Counted from the first letter of the stretch, positions 7,698-16,448 are shown. The stretch is DNA of 64,000 bases from Hyphomicrobiaceae bacterium (GCA_041397645.1 JAWKWE010000004.1:2356001-2420000), one strand, 5' to 3'. Numbers and translations are program-made. The notes: generated by a model not told the origin, from the letters alone.

Positions 7698-9028
7698 AGC
7701 CGGGCTCATTGCGGCTACGGCTCGCCGCCGGAGGCGCGGCGGCCATCCTCGCCGCACTTGTTTTAGCAGGGCTCGGCCTCAGCGTCCTTTTCGAACGCCA
7801 TGTGATGCGGTCGCTCGCCGATGATCTCGAAGTCGATCTGCGCCAGATGATCGCCGCACTCGAGTTGGACGCGACGGGCCTGCCGAAACTGACGCGCGAA
7901 CCGGCTGACCCGCGCTTCGCCGAGCCCTTGTACGGACTCTATTGGCAGCTCGGTACGCCGGCCGGAGCCGTGGTGCGGTCGCGCTCGCTGTGGGACGCAA
8001 CGATACCGCTACCCCACGACGCATTGTCGCCCGGCGAGGTGCATCATCATCGCGTCGTGGGACCCGGTGCCAGCACGCTGCTCGCCGTCGAGAGAACGGT
8101 CCTTCTCAAGTTCAATGAGACCCGGCTGCCAATTCGGCTTGTCGTCGCCGCCGATCTGGCCAAGATCGTTGCAGCGAGACGGTCGTTTACTGATGATCTT
8201 ATTCCGTCTCTGGCGCTCTTGGGTCTTGTCCTTGCCGTTGCGACGTGGGTCCAGGTCAGTCTTGGGTTGAGACCGTTGGCGCGGGTCCGCGAAGGCATTG
8301 CGGCCATCCGCGAAGGACAAGCCACGGCGATCGAAGGCGCCACGCCGTCGGAAGTCACGCCGCTCGTGCAGGAGATCAATGCGCTCGTAAAGGCGCAGGA
8401 AACCGATCTTGGGCGCGCGCGTGGCCGCGCTGCCGATCTCGCGCATGGTTTGAAGACGCCGCTGTCGGCACTCTCGGCCGACGTCCGCGCCCTCCGGGCG
8501 CGCGGCGATGCCGATATTGCCGGTCGGATTGAGGAAGTCTGCGAAACCATGCGCCGGCACATTGAACGGGAGTTGGCGCGAGCGCGCGTTCGCGGAAAGC
8601 GTGGCTTTGGCGGTCCCCCGCCGACACTACTTGGCCCGCTTGTCGAATCGCTCGTTTCGATTCAGCGCAGAAGCGGACCGGGAGAGCGACTGTCGTTCGA
8701 AATCGATCTGGCCGCAGACTTCAAGATCGCCATGGACAGAACCGACGCGGCAGAGGTGCTCGGCAACCTACTCGACAATGCCAGACGTCACGCCCGCGCC
8801 AAAGTCCGGATCAGCGCCTCCGATGATGGGCGCGTATCGATCGAGGACGATGGTTCCGGAGTCCCGGAAGATATGAGGGAGTGGGTTCGCGCGCGCGGGG
8901 CGCGTCTGGATCAGAGACCGGATGGCGCAGGCTTGGGTCTGGCGATCGTGCAGGATGTGCTTGCGGCGTATGACCGGGGGCTGTCGCTAGAGATATCCTC
9001 TCTTGGCGGTCTGAAGGTGACCTTCTAG
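7694..9028 (+). CDS. sensor histidine kinase
   Basis: This 444-residue inner-membrane kinase starts at a GTG overlapping the regulator's stop. Its layout is: helix 1 (about 11-33), periplasmic sensor region (about 34-168), helix 2 (about 169-190), HAMP-like linker, and a dimerisation domain whose phospho-acceptor is His251 (DLAHGLKTPLSAL). The ATP-binding domain has an N box (LGNLLDNARRHA), a G1 box (EDDGSGVPE) and a G2 box (GAGLGLAIV). It is the cognate partner of the upstream response regulator. The ligand is unknown; the co-encoded PepSY protein may be its partner. Confidence 0.92.
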   Translation: MKPGSLRLRLAAGGAAAILAALVLAGLGLSVLFERHVMRSLADDLEVDLRQMIAALELDATGLPKLTREPADPRFAEPLYGLYWQLGTPAGAVVRSRSLWDATIPLPHDALSPGEVHHHRVVGPGASTLLAVERTVLLKFNETRLPIRLVVAADLAKIVAARRSFTDDLIPSLALLGLVLAVATWVQVSLGLRPLARVREGIAAIREGQATAIEGATPSEVTPLVQEINALVKAQETDLGRARGRAADLAHGLKTPLSALSADVRALRARGDADIAGRIEEVCETMRRHIERELARARVRGKRGFGGPPPTLLGPLVESLVSIQRRSGPGERLSFEIDLAADFKIAMDRTDAAEVLGNLLDNARRHARAKVRISASDDGRVSIEDDGSGVPEDMREWVRARGARLDQRPDGAGLGLAIVQDVLAAYDRGLSLEISSLGGLKVTF

Positions 9029-9046
9029 CGGAAACTTTGGCCAATG

Positions 9047-9110
9047 CCTTGGCAGCTCCTGGCCCGTCTCTCCCGTTCCTTGCGAGCCACCACGTCGTCT
9101 GCTGCCAAGG
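9047..9110. repeat. inverted repeat after the kinase gene
   Basis: A nine-base perfect inverted repeat (CCTTGGCAG at 9047-9055, CTGCCAAGG at 9102-9110) flanks a 46-base spacer just after the kinase stop. The loop is long and no T-run follows, so it is not a convincing terminator. Confidence 0.35.
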
Positions 9111-9193
9111 GAAGACCGGCAGCGCCACGGACGTGAGCTACCCGGCAAGTTTTGACCCCGAATTTCAACTCCTCGGGGTGACAGAGTCGCCGC

Positions 9194-9478
9194 TCAGATA
9201 GGGAGCAGCCGTTCGGCCAATACCATCACGCACCACAACGCTGTCAGTCCCAGCATCGCGACGTCCGATTTCCGAAAACTAAAGTGATCGAGGAACGATG
9301 CAGGCGTGGCCGCAATGCCCCGAGTTCCCCTTGTTTGTGCCGGAATTGACGGACGGCGGGTGAGGAACGCTTGCGTGAGTGGCACCGCCCGTGCCGCTCT
9401 ACGTCGATGTGTCGTCGACGTGGACGTTGCTCCCATTAGAGCATTATAGCTGTCTGAAACGCTTGAGCTTCTTTGCAT
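9194..9478 (-). CDS. small hypothetical protein with C-terminal membrane helix
   Basis: This 94-residue frame starts at an ATG at 9478, with AGAGGA 8 bases upstream. The N-terminal two thirds is Ser/Thr/Arg-rich and probably disordered. The last 25 residues (from SDVAMLGLTALWCVMVL) form one membrane helix ending in a short tail, the layout of a tail-anchored peptide. I recognise no family. It lies between the two-component system and the next cytochrome b gene, on the opposite strand. Confidence 0.45.
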   Translation of the reverse strand: MQRSSSVSDSYNALMGATSTSTTHRRRAARAVPLTQAFLTRRPSIPAQTRGTRGIAATPASFLDHFSFRKSDVAMLGLTALWCVMVLAERLLPI

Positions 9479-9704
9479 TGCGGTGTTTCCTCTCACAAAA
9501 AGCGGTGATTTCGCTGATTGGGTAGACGGACGCTAGCAAGGCATAGTCGTCGGGACGCTGATGGATGCCGTAAGCTACCTGTCAGCTGCCATCTGTTGCA
9601 CTAGGGAGCGCTGCCTTGACTGGTATCAACGCCGCCGCGTCCTAGCCGGCTATTGTTTGTGCCGACGGAGCCGAGTGGTGGTGAGGAGTGTCAGGAAGAT
9701 GCCA

Positions 9705-10445
9705 ATGGGAAACGTCCAGTTCTACCGAGTATGGGACGCGCCGACGCGGCTGTTCCACTGGATCAACGTCGCCTGTGTTCTTGTCTTGGCGGCCATCGGC
9801 ACCGCCATACTCTACGACAAAGAACTCGGCGTTACCGACGCTGGCAAACTCCTCTTGAAGTCGGTCCACGTTTGGATCGGCTACGTCTTCGCGCTCAACC
9901 TGCTGTGGCGCATCGTCTGGGCGTTCATCGGCAACCGGCATGCGCGATGGCCAGCCATACTTCCCTTCCGGTCCGGGTACGTTGCCGAGTGCAAGAGTTA
10001 CATCCAAGGACTGAAGCAGGGCGACGCACGACCCTATCTGGGCCACAATCCCATTGCACGCGCGATGGTGACCTTCCTGTTCATCCTACTCCTCGTGCAG
10101 GCCGCCACCGGTCTCGTGCTGGCGGGAACGGACATCTACTATCCGCCGTTCGGAAATTGGATTGCCGCTTGGATTGCGGCGCCGGGCGTTGATCCTTCCA
10201 CCATCGTCCCGTACGACAAGACCGGCATAGATCCGGCTGCTTGGGATGCCATGCGCTCGTTCCGGTCGCCATACGTGACCATGCACTACTGGGTCTTCTA
10301 TGCGTTGCTCATCGCTGCGCTCATCCATTTGGTAGGCGTGGTTGTCACGGAGCTGCGCGAGGGAGGCGGCATCGTCTCGGCGATGCTCACCGGGCAAAAG
10401 GTGTTCAATCGGAAACCTGTCGATGACGCTGATTTAGAGGCGTGA
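9705..10445 (+). CDS. cytochrome b561/b6-type membrane protein (larger type)
   Basis: This 246-residue protein has four to five membrane helices. It opens with FYRVWDAPTRLFHW, the cytochrome b561/hydrogenase b-subunit start, and carries histidines in FHW, SVHVWIG, LGHNP and MHYWVFYALLIAALIH as likely heme ligands. It is longer than the b561 copies at 5.3 and 14.9 kb because of a loop before the last two helices. The ATG at 9705 is preferred, with AGGAAG 6 bases before it; an ATG at 9699 and more distant starts also exist. It stands alone, so its electron donor is unknown. Confidence 0.8.
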   Translation: MGNVQFYRVWDAPTRLFHWINVACVLVLAAIGTAILYDKELGVTDAGKLLLKSVHVWIGYVFALNLLWRIVWAFIGNRHARWPAILPFRSGYVAECKSYIQGLKQGDARPYLGHNPIARAMVTFLFILLLVQAATGLVLAGTDIYYPPFGNWIAAWIAAPGVDPSTIVPYDKTGIDPAAWDAMRSFRSPYVTMHYWVFYALLIAALIHLVGVVVTELREGGGIVSAMLTGQKVFNRKPVDDADLEA

Positions 10446-10667
10446 CAGGGCTTGGACTTCGAGTAGGCCTGCGGCAAGCGAGCTCAAGTACTGCCGTTAG
10501 CCCCGCGCTGACGTCGTCACGAACACGAACGTTGTCTGACCACGACGACGCCACAAGGGCGAAGACTGCTCGTGGCCCTCAGCCGATGTAGGGGCGGCTC
10601 GGTGACACTTCCGCAAGTTGGGGAACAGCAGAAGCTCCCCCATTTTTGCAGCGCATGCTGTTGACGG

Positions 10668-10994
10668 CTAAGTGATCGCCTCAAGCCCCTTCGACTTGAC
10701 GAGACTGAGCAACTTCAAGGATGGCCCGCTCGGCTTCTTTTCCCCGCGTTCCCATTCGCTGACAAGCTTGGCTTTTACATTGAGATAGCTCGCGAACACG
10801 GCCTGGCTGACACCAGCGCGTTCGCGGATCGATTGAATTGCTTTTGGCGACAAATCCTCGACTGTTGTCAGGCACGACGCGTCGAACTCGCGCATCGTTC
10901 CCTTGTCGATTACTCCAGCACGATGCAGTCCGGCAGCTGTCTTGTGAGCCACGGCCAGCGCATCACTGCGGTACTTAAGCCCCTTCTTGGTCAT
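10668..10994 (-). CDS. antitoxin with Xre/HigA-type helix-turn-helix
   Basis: This 108-residue protein has its DNA-binding domain in the second half (IQSIRERAGVSQAVFASYLN, then VSEWERGEKKPSGPSLKLL), typical of HigA-like antitoxins. The start is the ATG at 10994 after GGTGGAG; a GTG three bases earlier is possible. It follows the toxin gene and overlaps it by about 20 bases, the higBA order. It should neutralise the toxin and repress the operon through the palindrome at 11394-11405. Confidence 0.85.
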   Translation of the reverse strand: MTKKGLKYRSDALAVAHKTAAGLHRAGVIDKGTMREFDASCLTTVEDLSPKAIQSIRERAGVSQAVFASYLNVKAKLVSEWERGEKKPSGPSLKLLSLVKSKGLEAIT

Positions 10995-11361
10995 CACACT
11001 CCACCTCTTTCAATTCGCCCGCAGCAACCAGTCTTTGCAGCGTGGCTGCGTTGGCTTGGAGAAAGGCCTGCGCGAGCCGACGGTAGACTTCGAGTTCGTC
11101 ATCCGAGAGGTTGGCTTTGCTGTTCTTCGCGAAGCCGTACATGAAGATGCTCCGGTCGCCCGATCGAAATGCAATGATCGTGCGATATCCGCCAGATCGT
11201 CCTTGACCCTGCCGCGCAACGCGCTGCTTGATTACGCCGCCACCCAGGTCGGCATCGATCAATCCGCTACCGGCACGGAGCACGGTCTCGCAGAGTTGGC
11301 TCGATCCAATGCGTTCCTTGCGAGCGAAGCGGGCAAACTCCTTGGTGGCGAAAACCCGCAA
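10975..11361 (-). CDS. RelE/HigB-type (DUF1044) toxin
   Basis: This 128-residue protein opens MRVFATKEFARFARKERI and contains GLIDADLGGGVIKQRVARQGQGRSGGYR and a FMYGFAKN motif. These mark the DUF1044/RelE-like toxins, which are putative mRNA interferases. I choose a TTG start at 11361 because AAGGAG lies exactly 7 bases before it, while the nearby ATG is out of frame. It is first in a toxin-antitoxin operon with the gene at 10668-10994. The TTG start would keep toxin translation low. Confidence 0.85.
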   Translation of the reverse strand: MRVFATKEFARFARKERIGSSQLCETVLRAGSGLIDADLGGGVIKQRVARQGQGRSGGYRTIIAFRSGDRSIFMYGFAKNSKANLSDDELEVYRRLAQAFLQANAATLQRLVAAGELKEVECDDQEGA

Positions 11362-11387
11362 CTGGCATCTCCTTAGAGCCGCACCTA

Positions 11388-11410
11388 TATATCACCCCTA
11401 GGGGTATAGT
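11388..11410 (-). promoter_or_regulatory. promoter/operator of the toxin-antitoxin operon
   Basis: A perfect 12-base palindrome, ACCCCTAGGGGT, lies at 11394-11405, about 33 bases before the toxin start. A TATATA -10-like box adjoins it on the downstream side of the minus strand. This is where HigA-type antitoxins usually bind to repress themselves. The role is inferred from position. Confidence 0.5.
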
Positions 11411-11553
11411 TCAAGGTGCGCCAAGTGGCTCGCTTCCGAGTGTGCGGCCGATACCGAGCGGGCAGTCGGACGCCGCTCGTCTCTGCGTCTCACCCGGGCG
11501 ATATCCGTTCCTGCCCTGATTTTTCTTAGTGTTTTCTGTAGGTTGGGTAGGGT

Positions 11554-11599
11554 GAATCTGACTCTGCCTGTCGAGGTTCGAATCCTGGTCGGTCAGCCA
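11554..11599 (+). repeat. tRNA 3'-half-like sequence, attachment-site remnant of module B
   Basis: This stretch ends with a T-arm (loop TTCGAAT), a seven-base acceptor strand and an encoded CCA, but no matching tRNA 5' half precedes it. One T-stem pair is mismatched, so it is slightly degenerate. The parent tRNA is not in this window; the loop bases would allow a CTG anticodon. The bases after CCA resemble those after the tRNA-Gln fragment at 2138-2183 (shared TCTAA, ATT, ATAT and GCTG blocks in register). It stands to recombinase B as that fragment stands to recombinase A. Confidence 0.65.
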
Positions 11600-11805
11600 C
11601 CATCTAACTAATTGATATTGCTGCATATTATGTCATTTCCGTAGGCGGAAATCTAGCGTCTTTTCCGGGCCTTGTCGACGTCAGTTTTCCGATCCCGTAC
11701 GCCACTCCCGTCTCTGCACGAGGTTCGTCGCCTCTTTGCCCGTTTTATCTCTGTCGCCCTTTTTCGGCCGGTCAGACTCGCATCGTTTTGCGGACGTGGC
11801 AGGTG

Positions 11806-13503
11806 CTATCGAGACTCGAAACCGAGGACGGCCCGCTGGAGCTGCCAGTCGTGGGGCAAGTCTTTGCAAAGGGAGATGAGGCGTGCCGCTGTGAGGTCCT
11901 CAGGCTGGCGCCCTTCAAAGAGGTCTCTTACAATGCCTGGAGACAGATATGTGAGGCGCATGTGCGCCGAAAGATAGTCGCGCTTGACGCCAAGCCGCTG
12001 CGCGAGTGCGTCGATGGTTGCATCGCGTCCTGACAGTAAGGCATCGCGGGTCGCATACGCATTTCTGAGCAGAGCGATCATGTGGCGATCCGGCTTTGCA
12101 GCACGGCCGCCTCCAACAATCAGTCGAATGCCTTTTCCGGCGCGGCGCAGTCTGGCCTCGGCGCGGAGTTCAGTTGTGTCGAGATGTTCTCCAGACAGCT
12201 CTCTAGATGCTTCACCCACTAGGACTCTTATGATCTCTTTCCGGTTGAGGCTGACGACAACTTCATCGACACGGACACACACGCGCGCGATAATCGACCG
12301 GACGAGTTCGCGAATCTTGATCGACGGCAAGGCCGCCCAGCCGTGTGTCAGTTCGTCGGCCTTCTTGAGTGACGAGCGAAACGTGGCAGCGTCGAGGCCG
12401 AAAATTGACAGCGTCTCACCGACGTCTTGTTCCGAAGCAAAAAACGCTCTTATCCGTTCGAGAACCAGCGCCTCGACGTCGCCTGCCGGCACGCGCAAGC
12501 CCTTTTCATGAAGCGAACGAGCCTCCGTTATCAGCGCTGTGGAGACATAGTACCGGTAGCGTCGGCCCTTCTTGACGGCATGCGTCGGCGTCATGCGGTG
12601 TCCTTCTCCGTCCACGATCAGCCCGGCAAGCAGGCTCGGCTCTTCTGCAGTCACGCCAAGCGCTTGGGCCTGTCGATTGCTAGCTAGCTTCTCTTGGACG
12701 AGTTTCCAGTTCTCGGCCTCAACGATCGCTTCGTGCTGACCGGGGTAGACCTTCCCTTGATGTCCAATCTCGCCCCGATAGATTGGATTTTGCAGCAAGG
12801 TGTAGAGTGCGCCGCGTGAAAAACGGTTGCCACCCGCAAGGACGCCGCCGGCGCCTTGCCGGCACTTACTCACGATTCCAAGCCCGGCAAGTTCGTCCGC
12901 GAGGATCCGGACCGACCCGAGTTCGGCGTAGCGCCGGAAGATCATCCGCACCGTCTTGGCTTCGGCTTTATTGACGATCAGCTTGCGCTCCTTGACGTCA
13001 TATCCGAGCGGGACGTTGCCGCCCATCCACATGCCCTTGGCTTTGGACGCGGCGATCTTGTCGCGGATTCGTTCGCCCGCGATCTCACGCTCGAACTGGG
13101 CGAAAGAGAGCAGCATGTTGAGCGTGAGCCGGCCCATCGATGTTGTGGTGTTGAACGACTGCGTCACAGAAACGAACGAGGCGCTATGAGAGTCCAGCAC
13201 ATCGACGATCTTCGCAAAATCAGAGAGTGACCGCGTCAGCCGGTCGACCTTGTAGACGACCACGATCTGCACCTTGCTGGACGTGATGTCGGCGAGTAGC
13301 CGCTGGAGCGCAGGACGCTCCATGGTGCCGCCCGACAACCCTCCGTCGTCGCAGAGATCTGGAAGTGCCGCCCAGCCGGCATGCTTCTGGCTAAGTACGT
13401 AGGCAGCGCAGGCCTCCCGCTGCGCGTCGAGCGAGTTGAACTCCTTCTCGAGCCCTTCGTCGGAGGACTTGCGCGTGTAGATGGCACAGTTGAGCCGTTT
13501 CAT
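11806..13503 (-). CDS. large serine recombinase (module B)
   Basis: This 565-residue paralogue of the recombinase at 2462-4195 has the same layout. The catalytic domain opens AIYTRKSSDEGLEKEFNSLD and contains YKVDRLTRSLSDFAKIVDVL and FAQFEREIAGERIRDKI. The recombinase domain, a zinc-ribbon-like segment and the helical C-terminus (LPHDWQLQRAVLGF) follow. The start ATG overlaps the stop of the 65-residue gene before it (ATGA). It is transcribed toward the tRNA-like fragment at 11554-11599. The frame is intact, so it may still be active. Confidence 0.92.
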   Translation of the reverse strand: MKRLNCAIYTRKSSDEGLEKEFNSLDAQREACAAYVLSQKHAGWAALPDLCDDGGLSGGTMERPALQRLLADITSSKVQIVVVYKVDRLTRSLSDFAKIVDVLDSHSASFVSVTQSFNTTTSMGRLTLNMLLSFAQFEREIAGERIRDKIAASKAKGMWMGGNVPLGYDVKERKLIVNKAEAKTVRMIFRRYAELGSVRILADELAGLGIVSKCRQGAGGVLAGGNRFSRGALYTLLQNPIYRGEIGHQGKVYPGQHEAIVEAENWKLVQEKLASNRQAQALGVTAEEPSLLAGLIVDGEGHRMTPTHAVKKGRRYRYYVSTALITEARSLHEKGLRVPAGDVEALVLERIRAFFASEQDVGETLSIFGLDAATFRSSLKKADELTHGWAALPSIKIRELVRSIIARVCVRVDEVVVSLNRKEIIRVLVGEASRELSGEHLDTTELRAEARLRRAGKGIRLIVGGGRAAKPDRHMIALLRNAYATRDALLSGRDATIDALAQRLGVKRDYLSAHMRLTYLSPGIVRDLFEGRQPEDLTAARLISLCKDLPHDWQLQRAVLGFESR

Positions 13504-13697
13504 TGGAGGCGCCTCTCCAGAAGGGCGAGGCGACGCCGGATTTGATTCACCGTTTTCGAGATGCGCCTGAGTTGACTGCGTCCGACATCGAGGACCTTGA
13601 CGCCTTGCCCCTCCGACGCGATGAGCGCCGCGTCCTCGAACAGGCCGGTCAGATCGGCAAACGCCCGTCGGATGGCATCCAGATCGGCGTTAGCCAT
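13500..13697 (-). CDS. small hypothetical protein inside recombinase module B
   Basis: This 65-residue, probably helical protein contains DLDAIRRAFADLTGLFEDAA and ends RRRLALLERRLQ, so a coiled coil is plausible. Its start overlaps the DUF2924 gene by 8 bases and its stop overlaps the recombinase start (ATGA), a tight coupling that argues for a real gene. Module A lacks it. I know no function; co-translation suggests it works with the recombinase. Confidence 0.7.
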   Translation of the reverse strand: MANADLDAIRRAFADLTGLFEDAALIASEGQGVKVLDVGRSQLRRISKTVNQIRRRLALLERRLQ

Positions 13698-14148
13698 CGC
13701 CGGCCCCCTTCTTCGAAGTCAGGCCGAAGAACCGTGGTCCGGACCAGTGCGCGCCGGTGATTTCGCGCGCGACGACCGAAAGTGACCTGTATCGCCTGTC
13801 GCGCCATTCGACACCGTCCGCGTGGACGAGGACGGTGTGGGTCTGCCCATTCCACTCGCGCACGAGCCGCGTGCCCGGCTTAACCGCGGTGCAGGGCGCC
13901 GCCCTGCGGTGTTCGTACGAAGTTGCGTCAGGCCCTGCACCGGTCAGCTTTCGCAGAACTGACTTGGGGAGACCGCCGAATGCCCTCTCCTGGATCTTGT
14001 AGGTGATGCCGCGCAGAAGCAGATCGCGGGACAGGCTCTTCGGCGGCTGCATGTGATGCAGCCGCCGCCATTCTGCCCGCAGCTCGAAGTTGCTCAGGGC
14101 TTCGAGCCGCACCAACTCGGCCGCGATGTCTATCGAGACTGGCCTCAT
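13690..14148 (-). CDS. DUF2924 protein (module B)
   Basis: This 152-residue paralogue of the protein at 4188-4673 has LRAEWRRLHHMQPPKSLSRD, LRGITYKIQE, PGTRLVREWNGQTHTV and ITGAHWSGPRFFGL. It lies 1 base after the DUF3489 gene and overlaps the 65-residue gene that follows. Unknown function; inferred accessory factor of the serine recombinase. Confidence 0.85.
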   Translation of the reverse strand: MRPVSIDIAAELVRLEALSNFELRAEWRRLHHMQPPKSLSRDLLLRGITYKIQERAFGGLPKSVLRKLTGAGPDATSYEHRRAAPCTAVKPGTRLVREWNGQTHTVLVHADGVEWRDRRYRSLSVVAREITGAHWSGPRFFGLTSKKGAGDG

Positions 14149-14149
14149 G

Positions 14150-14512
14150 TCAGCGACCGCGCTTGGTGTCGATCTTGTAGCGACGCAATTCGCCTTCGCT
14201 TTTTGACGATATGAGCGTGAAGCCGAGCTTCTTTTTGACCGTTGCCGCGAGGAACCCGCGCACGCTGTGTTGCTGCCAGCCAGTTGCTTCCATCATTTCC
14301 GGAATGCTGGCGCCGTTGCGTTGGCTCAAGAGCTCCAGCACGCGATCATGCTTCGTCACGCGCTCGGTATGGTGTTCATCGCGTGCAGCAGAGCGATTTT
14401 CGGCTGGCGCCGGCCGAGACTTGGCGCCAGATTTGGTCTTTGCGGATTTGGCGGGCGCCGTTGGCGCGTGCTTCTTGGCGTGGCTTGGGACGCGGGCTTC
14501 TATTGTGGACAT
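14150..14512 (-). CDS. DUF3489 protein (module B)
   Basis: This 120-residue protein has a Lys/Ala/Pro-rich N-terminal tail and a winged-helix-like C-terminal half (TKHDRVLELLSQRNG, SIPEMMEATGWQQHSVRGFL). It is a close paralogue of the protein at 4676-5041. The first residues (MSTIEARVPSHAKK against MTTMEARVSSQTKR) align, supporting the ATG at 14512, which has the same GGAG spacing. It is first in its operon, behind the conserved leader. Confidence 0.85.
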   Translation of the reverse strand: MSTIEARVPSHAKKHAPTAPAKSAKTKSGAKSRPAPAENRSAARDEHHTERVTKHDRVLELLSQRNGASIPEMMEATGWQQHSVRGFLAATVKKKLGFTLISSKSEGELRRYKIDTKRGR

Positions 14513-14684
14513 GGTGGGCTCCAGGTGTTTCGGGGTTGCGCCACCTCGGCGCTCCCACCACCCGAAGCCCCGCGTTCCGCGAGGCGAACCCTGAAAATTC
14601 GGCGCCCCAGCTAATCGGCGCCTGTGCCGCCACCAATGCGTCCTTTGCGGCAGAAGTCGAGGCCTGATTTCGCTGCTAACGCGC
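14513..14684 (-). ncRNA. candidate structured 5' leader of the DUF3489 operon (module B)
   Basis: Near-copy of the leader at 5042-5210. All hairpins seen there are present. In the outermost one the pairing is GGCGCC with GGCGCC, where module A has a G-T wobble, so the change keeps the pair. The sequence diverges beyond about 14684. Open frames across it are in a different frame from those in copy A. Confidence 0.5.
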
Positions 14685-14868
14685 GAATTCGCAGCCTCAG
14701 TTAAGGAAATCTATGACCGGTGCCAGGGGCCGAGCGGACGAATTACAGCCGACAGCCAAACGACGAATTTGACCCCAAGCTGAACTTGTTGCCTACCAAA
14801 TGAATGGGCAAGAGGTTATGCCGCTGCGGCTAATGCGATGTCTGCACGTGCGCCGTTCATGCTTGAAA

Positions 14869-15447
14869 TTATGGCCGACGCAGAAAGGAAAAGATTGCTC
14901 TCGGCTCACGAAACATCATCTTCCCGCGCTGGCCGCTTACGGCCGTCACCATTGACCAAACGAGATTTTCACGAGTGCGAACGCTTGTAAACAGTACGCC
15001 AGCAATATGAATGGCGACGCAAGCTGCTGTCACATGGGCAAACAGGCTATGGAGCGTGTCCACCGCTTCCGATCCCCAATAGGCGTCAGTTGTGAGCAGA
15101 ACGCCGACCACGCCCGTGCCGGCAGTAATAAGCAGAAGGATCACCACCATGGCGCCACCTGCGGGGTTATGCCCAAGATGGCGCGGCTCCGCACCGCGCG
15201 CGACCTGACGTAGGTAAGCGTATGTGGCGGCTGGCGGCTTAACGAACACTGCAAAGCGCGCATGTGTAGGACCGACGAAACCCCAGAACACGCGGAATAA
15301 GATCAGCACGAGGACGGCCCAGCCGGTGACAACGTGAGCCTCGCGCGCTTCATCGCCCGTAAAATACGTTACGGCGAAGGATACGACGAGTCCCCAGTGG
15401 AAGACGCGGAGGAACGGGTCCCAGACCTCAGCGGTGCTTTTCGGCAA
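14869..15447 (-). CDS. cytochrome b561-type membrane protein (copy 2)
   Basis: This 192-residue protein has four membrane helices and resembles the protein at 5326-5883 along its whole length: VWDPFLRVFHWGLVV, WGFVGPTHARFAVFVK, LGHNPAGGAMVV and TTDAYWGSEAVDTLH. Its likely b-heme histidines match (FHW, HVVTG, GHNP, LHSLF, IHIAG). The C-terminus has an extra basic tail (FREPRAIFSFLRR). It follows an outer-membrane-type gene and no PepSY gene. The start at 15447 gives the family's normal N-terminus. Confidence 0.85.
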   Translation of the reverse strand: MPKSTAEVWDPFLRVFHWGLVVSFAVTYFTGDEAREAHVVTGWAVLVLILFRVFWGFVGPTHARFAVFVKPPAATYAYLRQVARGAEPRHLGHNPAGGAMVVILLLITAGTGVVGVLLTTDAYWGSEAVDTLHSLFAHVTAACVAIHIAGVLFTSVRTRENLVWSMVTAVSGQRGKMMFREPRAIFSFLRRP

Positions 15448-15507
15448 CGGCCCTAAATGTGGTCGGATCGAAGTGCGATGCCTGCATCCTACTGCCTTTC
15501 CTGACTG

Positions 15508-16377
15508 TCATTCAAATTCGATCCCTGCGGTCAAGCGAAAAATGGCGTCTTCGCTGTGTCCGGTGAGGCCAAATGTGCCGCCAATGCCGACATGAATTTC
15601 ATTTTTCAGGTCCGCACGCAGCCCGATGCCGATGTATTGTTCGGTCTTGCTGCCATCAAGTGTTAGACCCATTGGCGAGTCGCCAGCACCTCCGAACAAC
15701 TCGAGACCAAGCGTCAGTTTCTGTACACCTCGTTCGCTCAAATAGCTGAGGGATGGCGGCGCGTCGTATGCGCGAAAGAATGTATAGTTCAGGCCAGCAG
15801 CGTAACCAAAGGCCCAGTGACCGTTTTCAAGGTTCACTTCGTGAATGGTGTTGAACGCGACGTTGAGATTGCTGTTTAAGTCGTGACCAAGAATGATCTT
15901 GGTCTCCACCTCATGCTCGCTGCCTTCTTCCTCTCCTTCCTCCTCTTCCTCGTCGTCAACGCGGCCAACCACATCCTTGACGAAGCGGCTGTTTGGGCGC
16001 TTGTAAATGTATTCGGCATAAAGAACGGGGTTTAAGAGCGTTTCTTCGCGGAAAAGTCGCAGACGGTTTTCGAAGCGGAAGCTACCAAAATCATAGTCAT
16101 CGCCGCTGTCGAAGGTCTTCGCGCCTTCGAGATAAATGGCCGTCGTAAAGAGATCGGTCACGCCGTATTCAATTTCGAAAAGCTGGGCGGTGTAGTTGGG
16201 TTCCCCGTCACCGACACGACCGATATCGGAAAAGACCTGGACCTCGACGGCGCCCTCTTCCTCCATGTGGTGATTGTAGAGGACGTAATTAGCGTCTTGC
16301 CCAGCGAGTGCGGCAGACGTGCTCACCGAGCCAGCGAGCACGATAATGGCCGTCATCCGCCTAAAATGGATTCCCAT
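15508..16377 (-). CDS. putative outer-membrane beta-barrel protein
   Basis: This 289-residue secreted protein has a signal peptide (after MGIHFRRMTAIIVLAGSV, cut near ALAGQ) followed by alternating polar and aromatic strands that end GIEFE, typical of a small beta-barrel. A strongly acidic stretch (DDEEEEEGEEEG, about 150-165) forms a likely surface loop that could bind cations. The ATG at 16377 is preferred because GGGGGG sits just before it. It is 60 bases upstream of the cytochrome b561 copy 2 and likely co-transcribed. Function unknown. Confidence 0.65.
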   Translation of the reverse strand: MGIHFRRMTAIIVLAGSVSTSAALAGQDANYVLYNHHMEEEGAVEVQVFSDIGRVGDGEPNYTAQLFEIEYGVTDLFTTAIYLEGAKTFDSGDDYDFGSFRFENRLRLFREETLLNPVLYAEYIYKRPNSRFVKDVVGRVDDEEEEEGEEEGSEHEVETKIILGHDLNSNLNVAFNTIHEVNLENGHWAFGYAAGLNYTFFRAYDAPPSLSYLSERGVQKLTLGLELFGGAGDSPMGLTLDGSKTEQYIGIGLRADLKNEIHVGIGGTFGLTGHSEDAIFRLTAGIEFE

Positions 16378-16448
16378 AACTTCCCCCCAAAGTTCGAGAT
16401 TCAAGGTCTCGAGCACTTAGAGCGTGTTTAATATGTCTACTTCATTGG

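Noticed and set aside
9047..9110. Possible terminator after the histidine kinase
   Set aside because: The inverted repeat has a 46-base loop and no T-run, so I list it only as a repeat.
11411..11626. 71-codon minus-strand frame
   Set aside because: It reads across the tRNA 3'-half-like sequence and yields the usual WLTDQDSNLD artefact.
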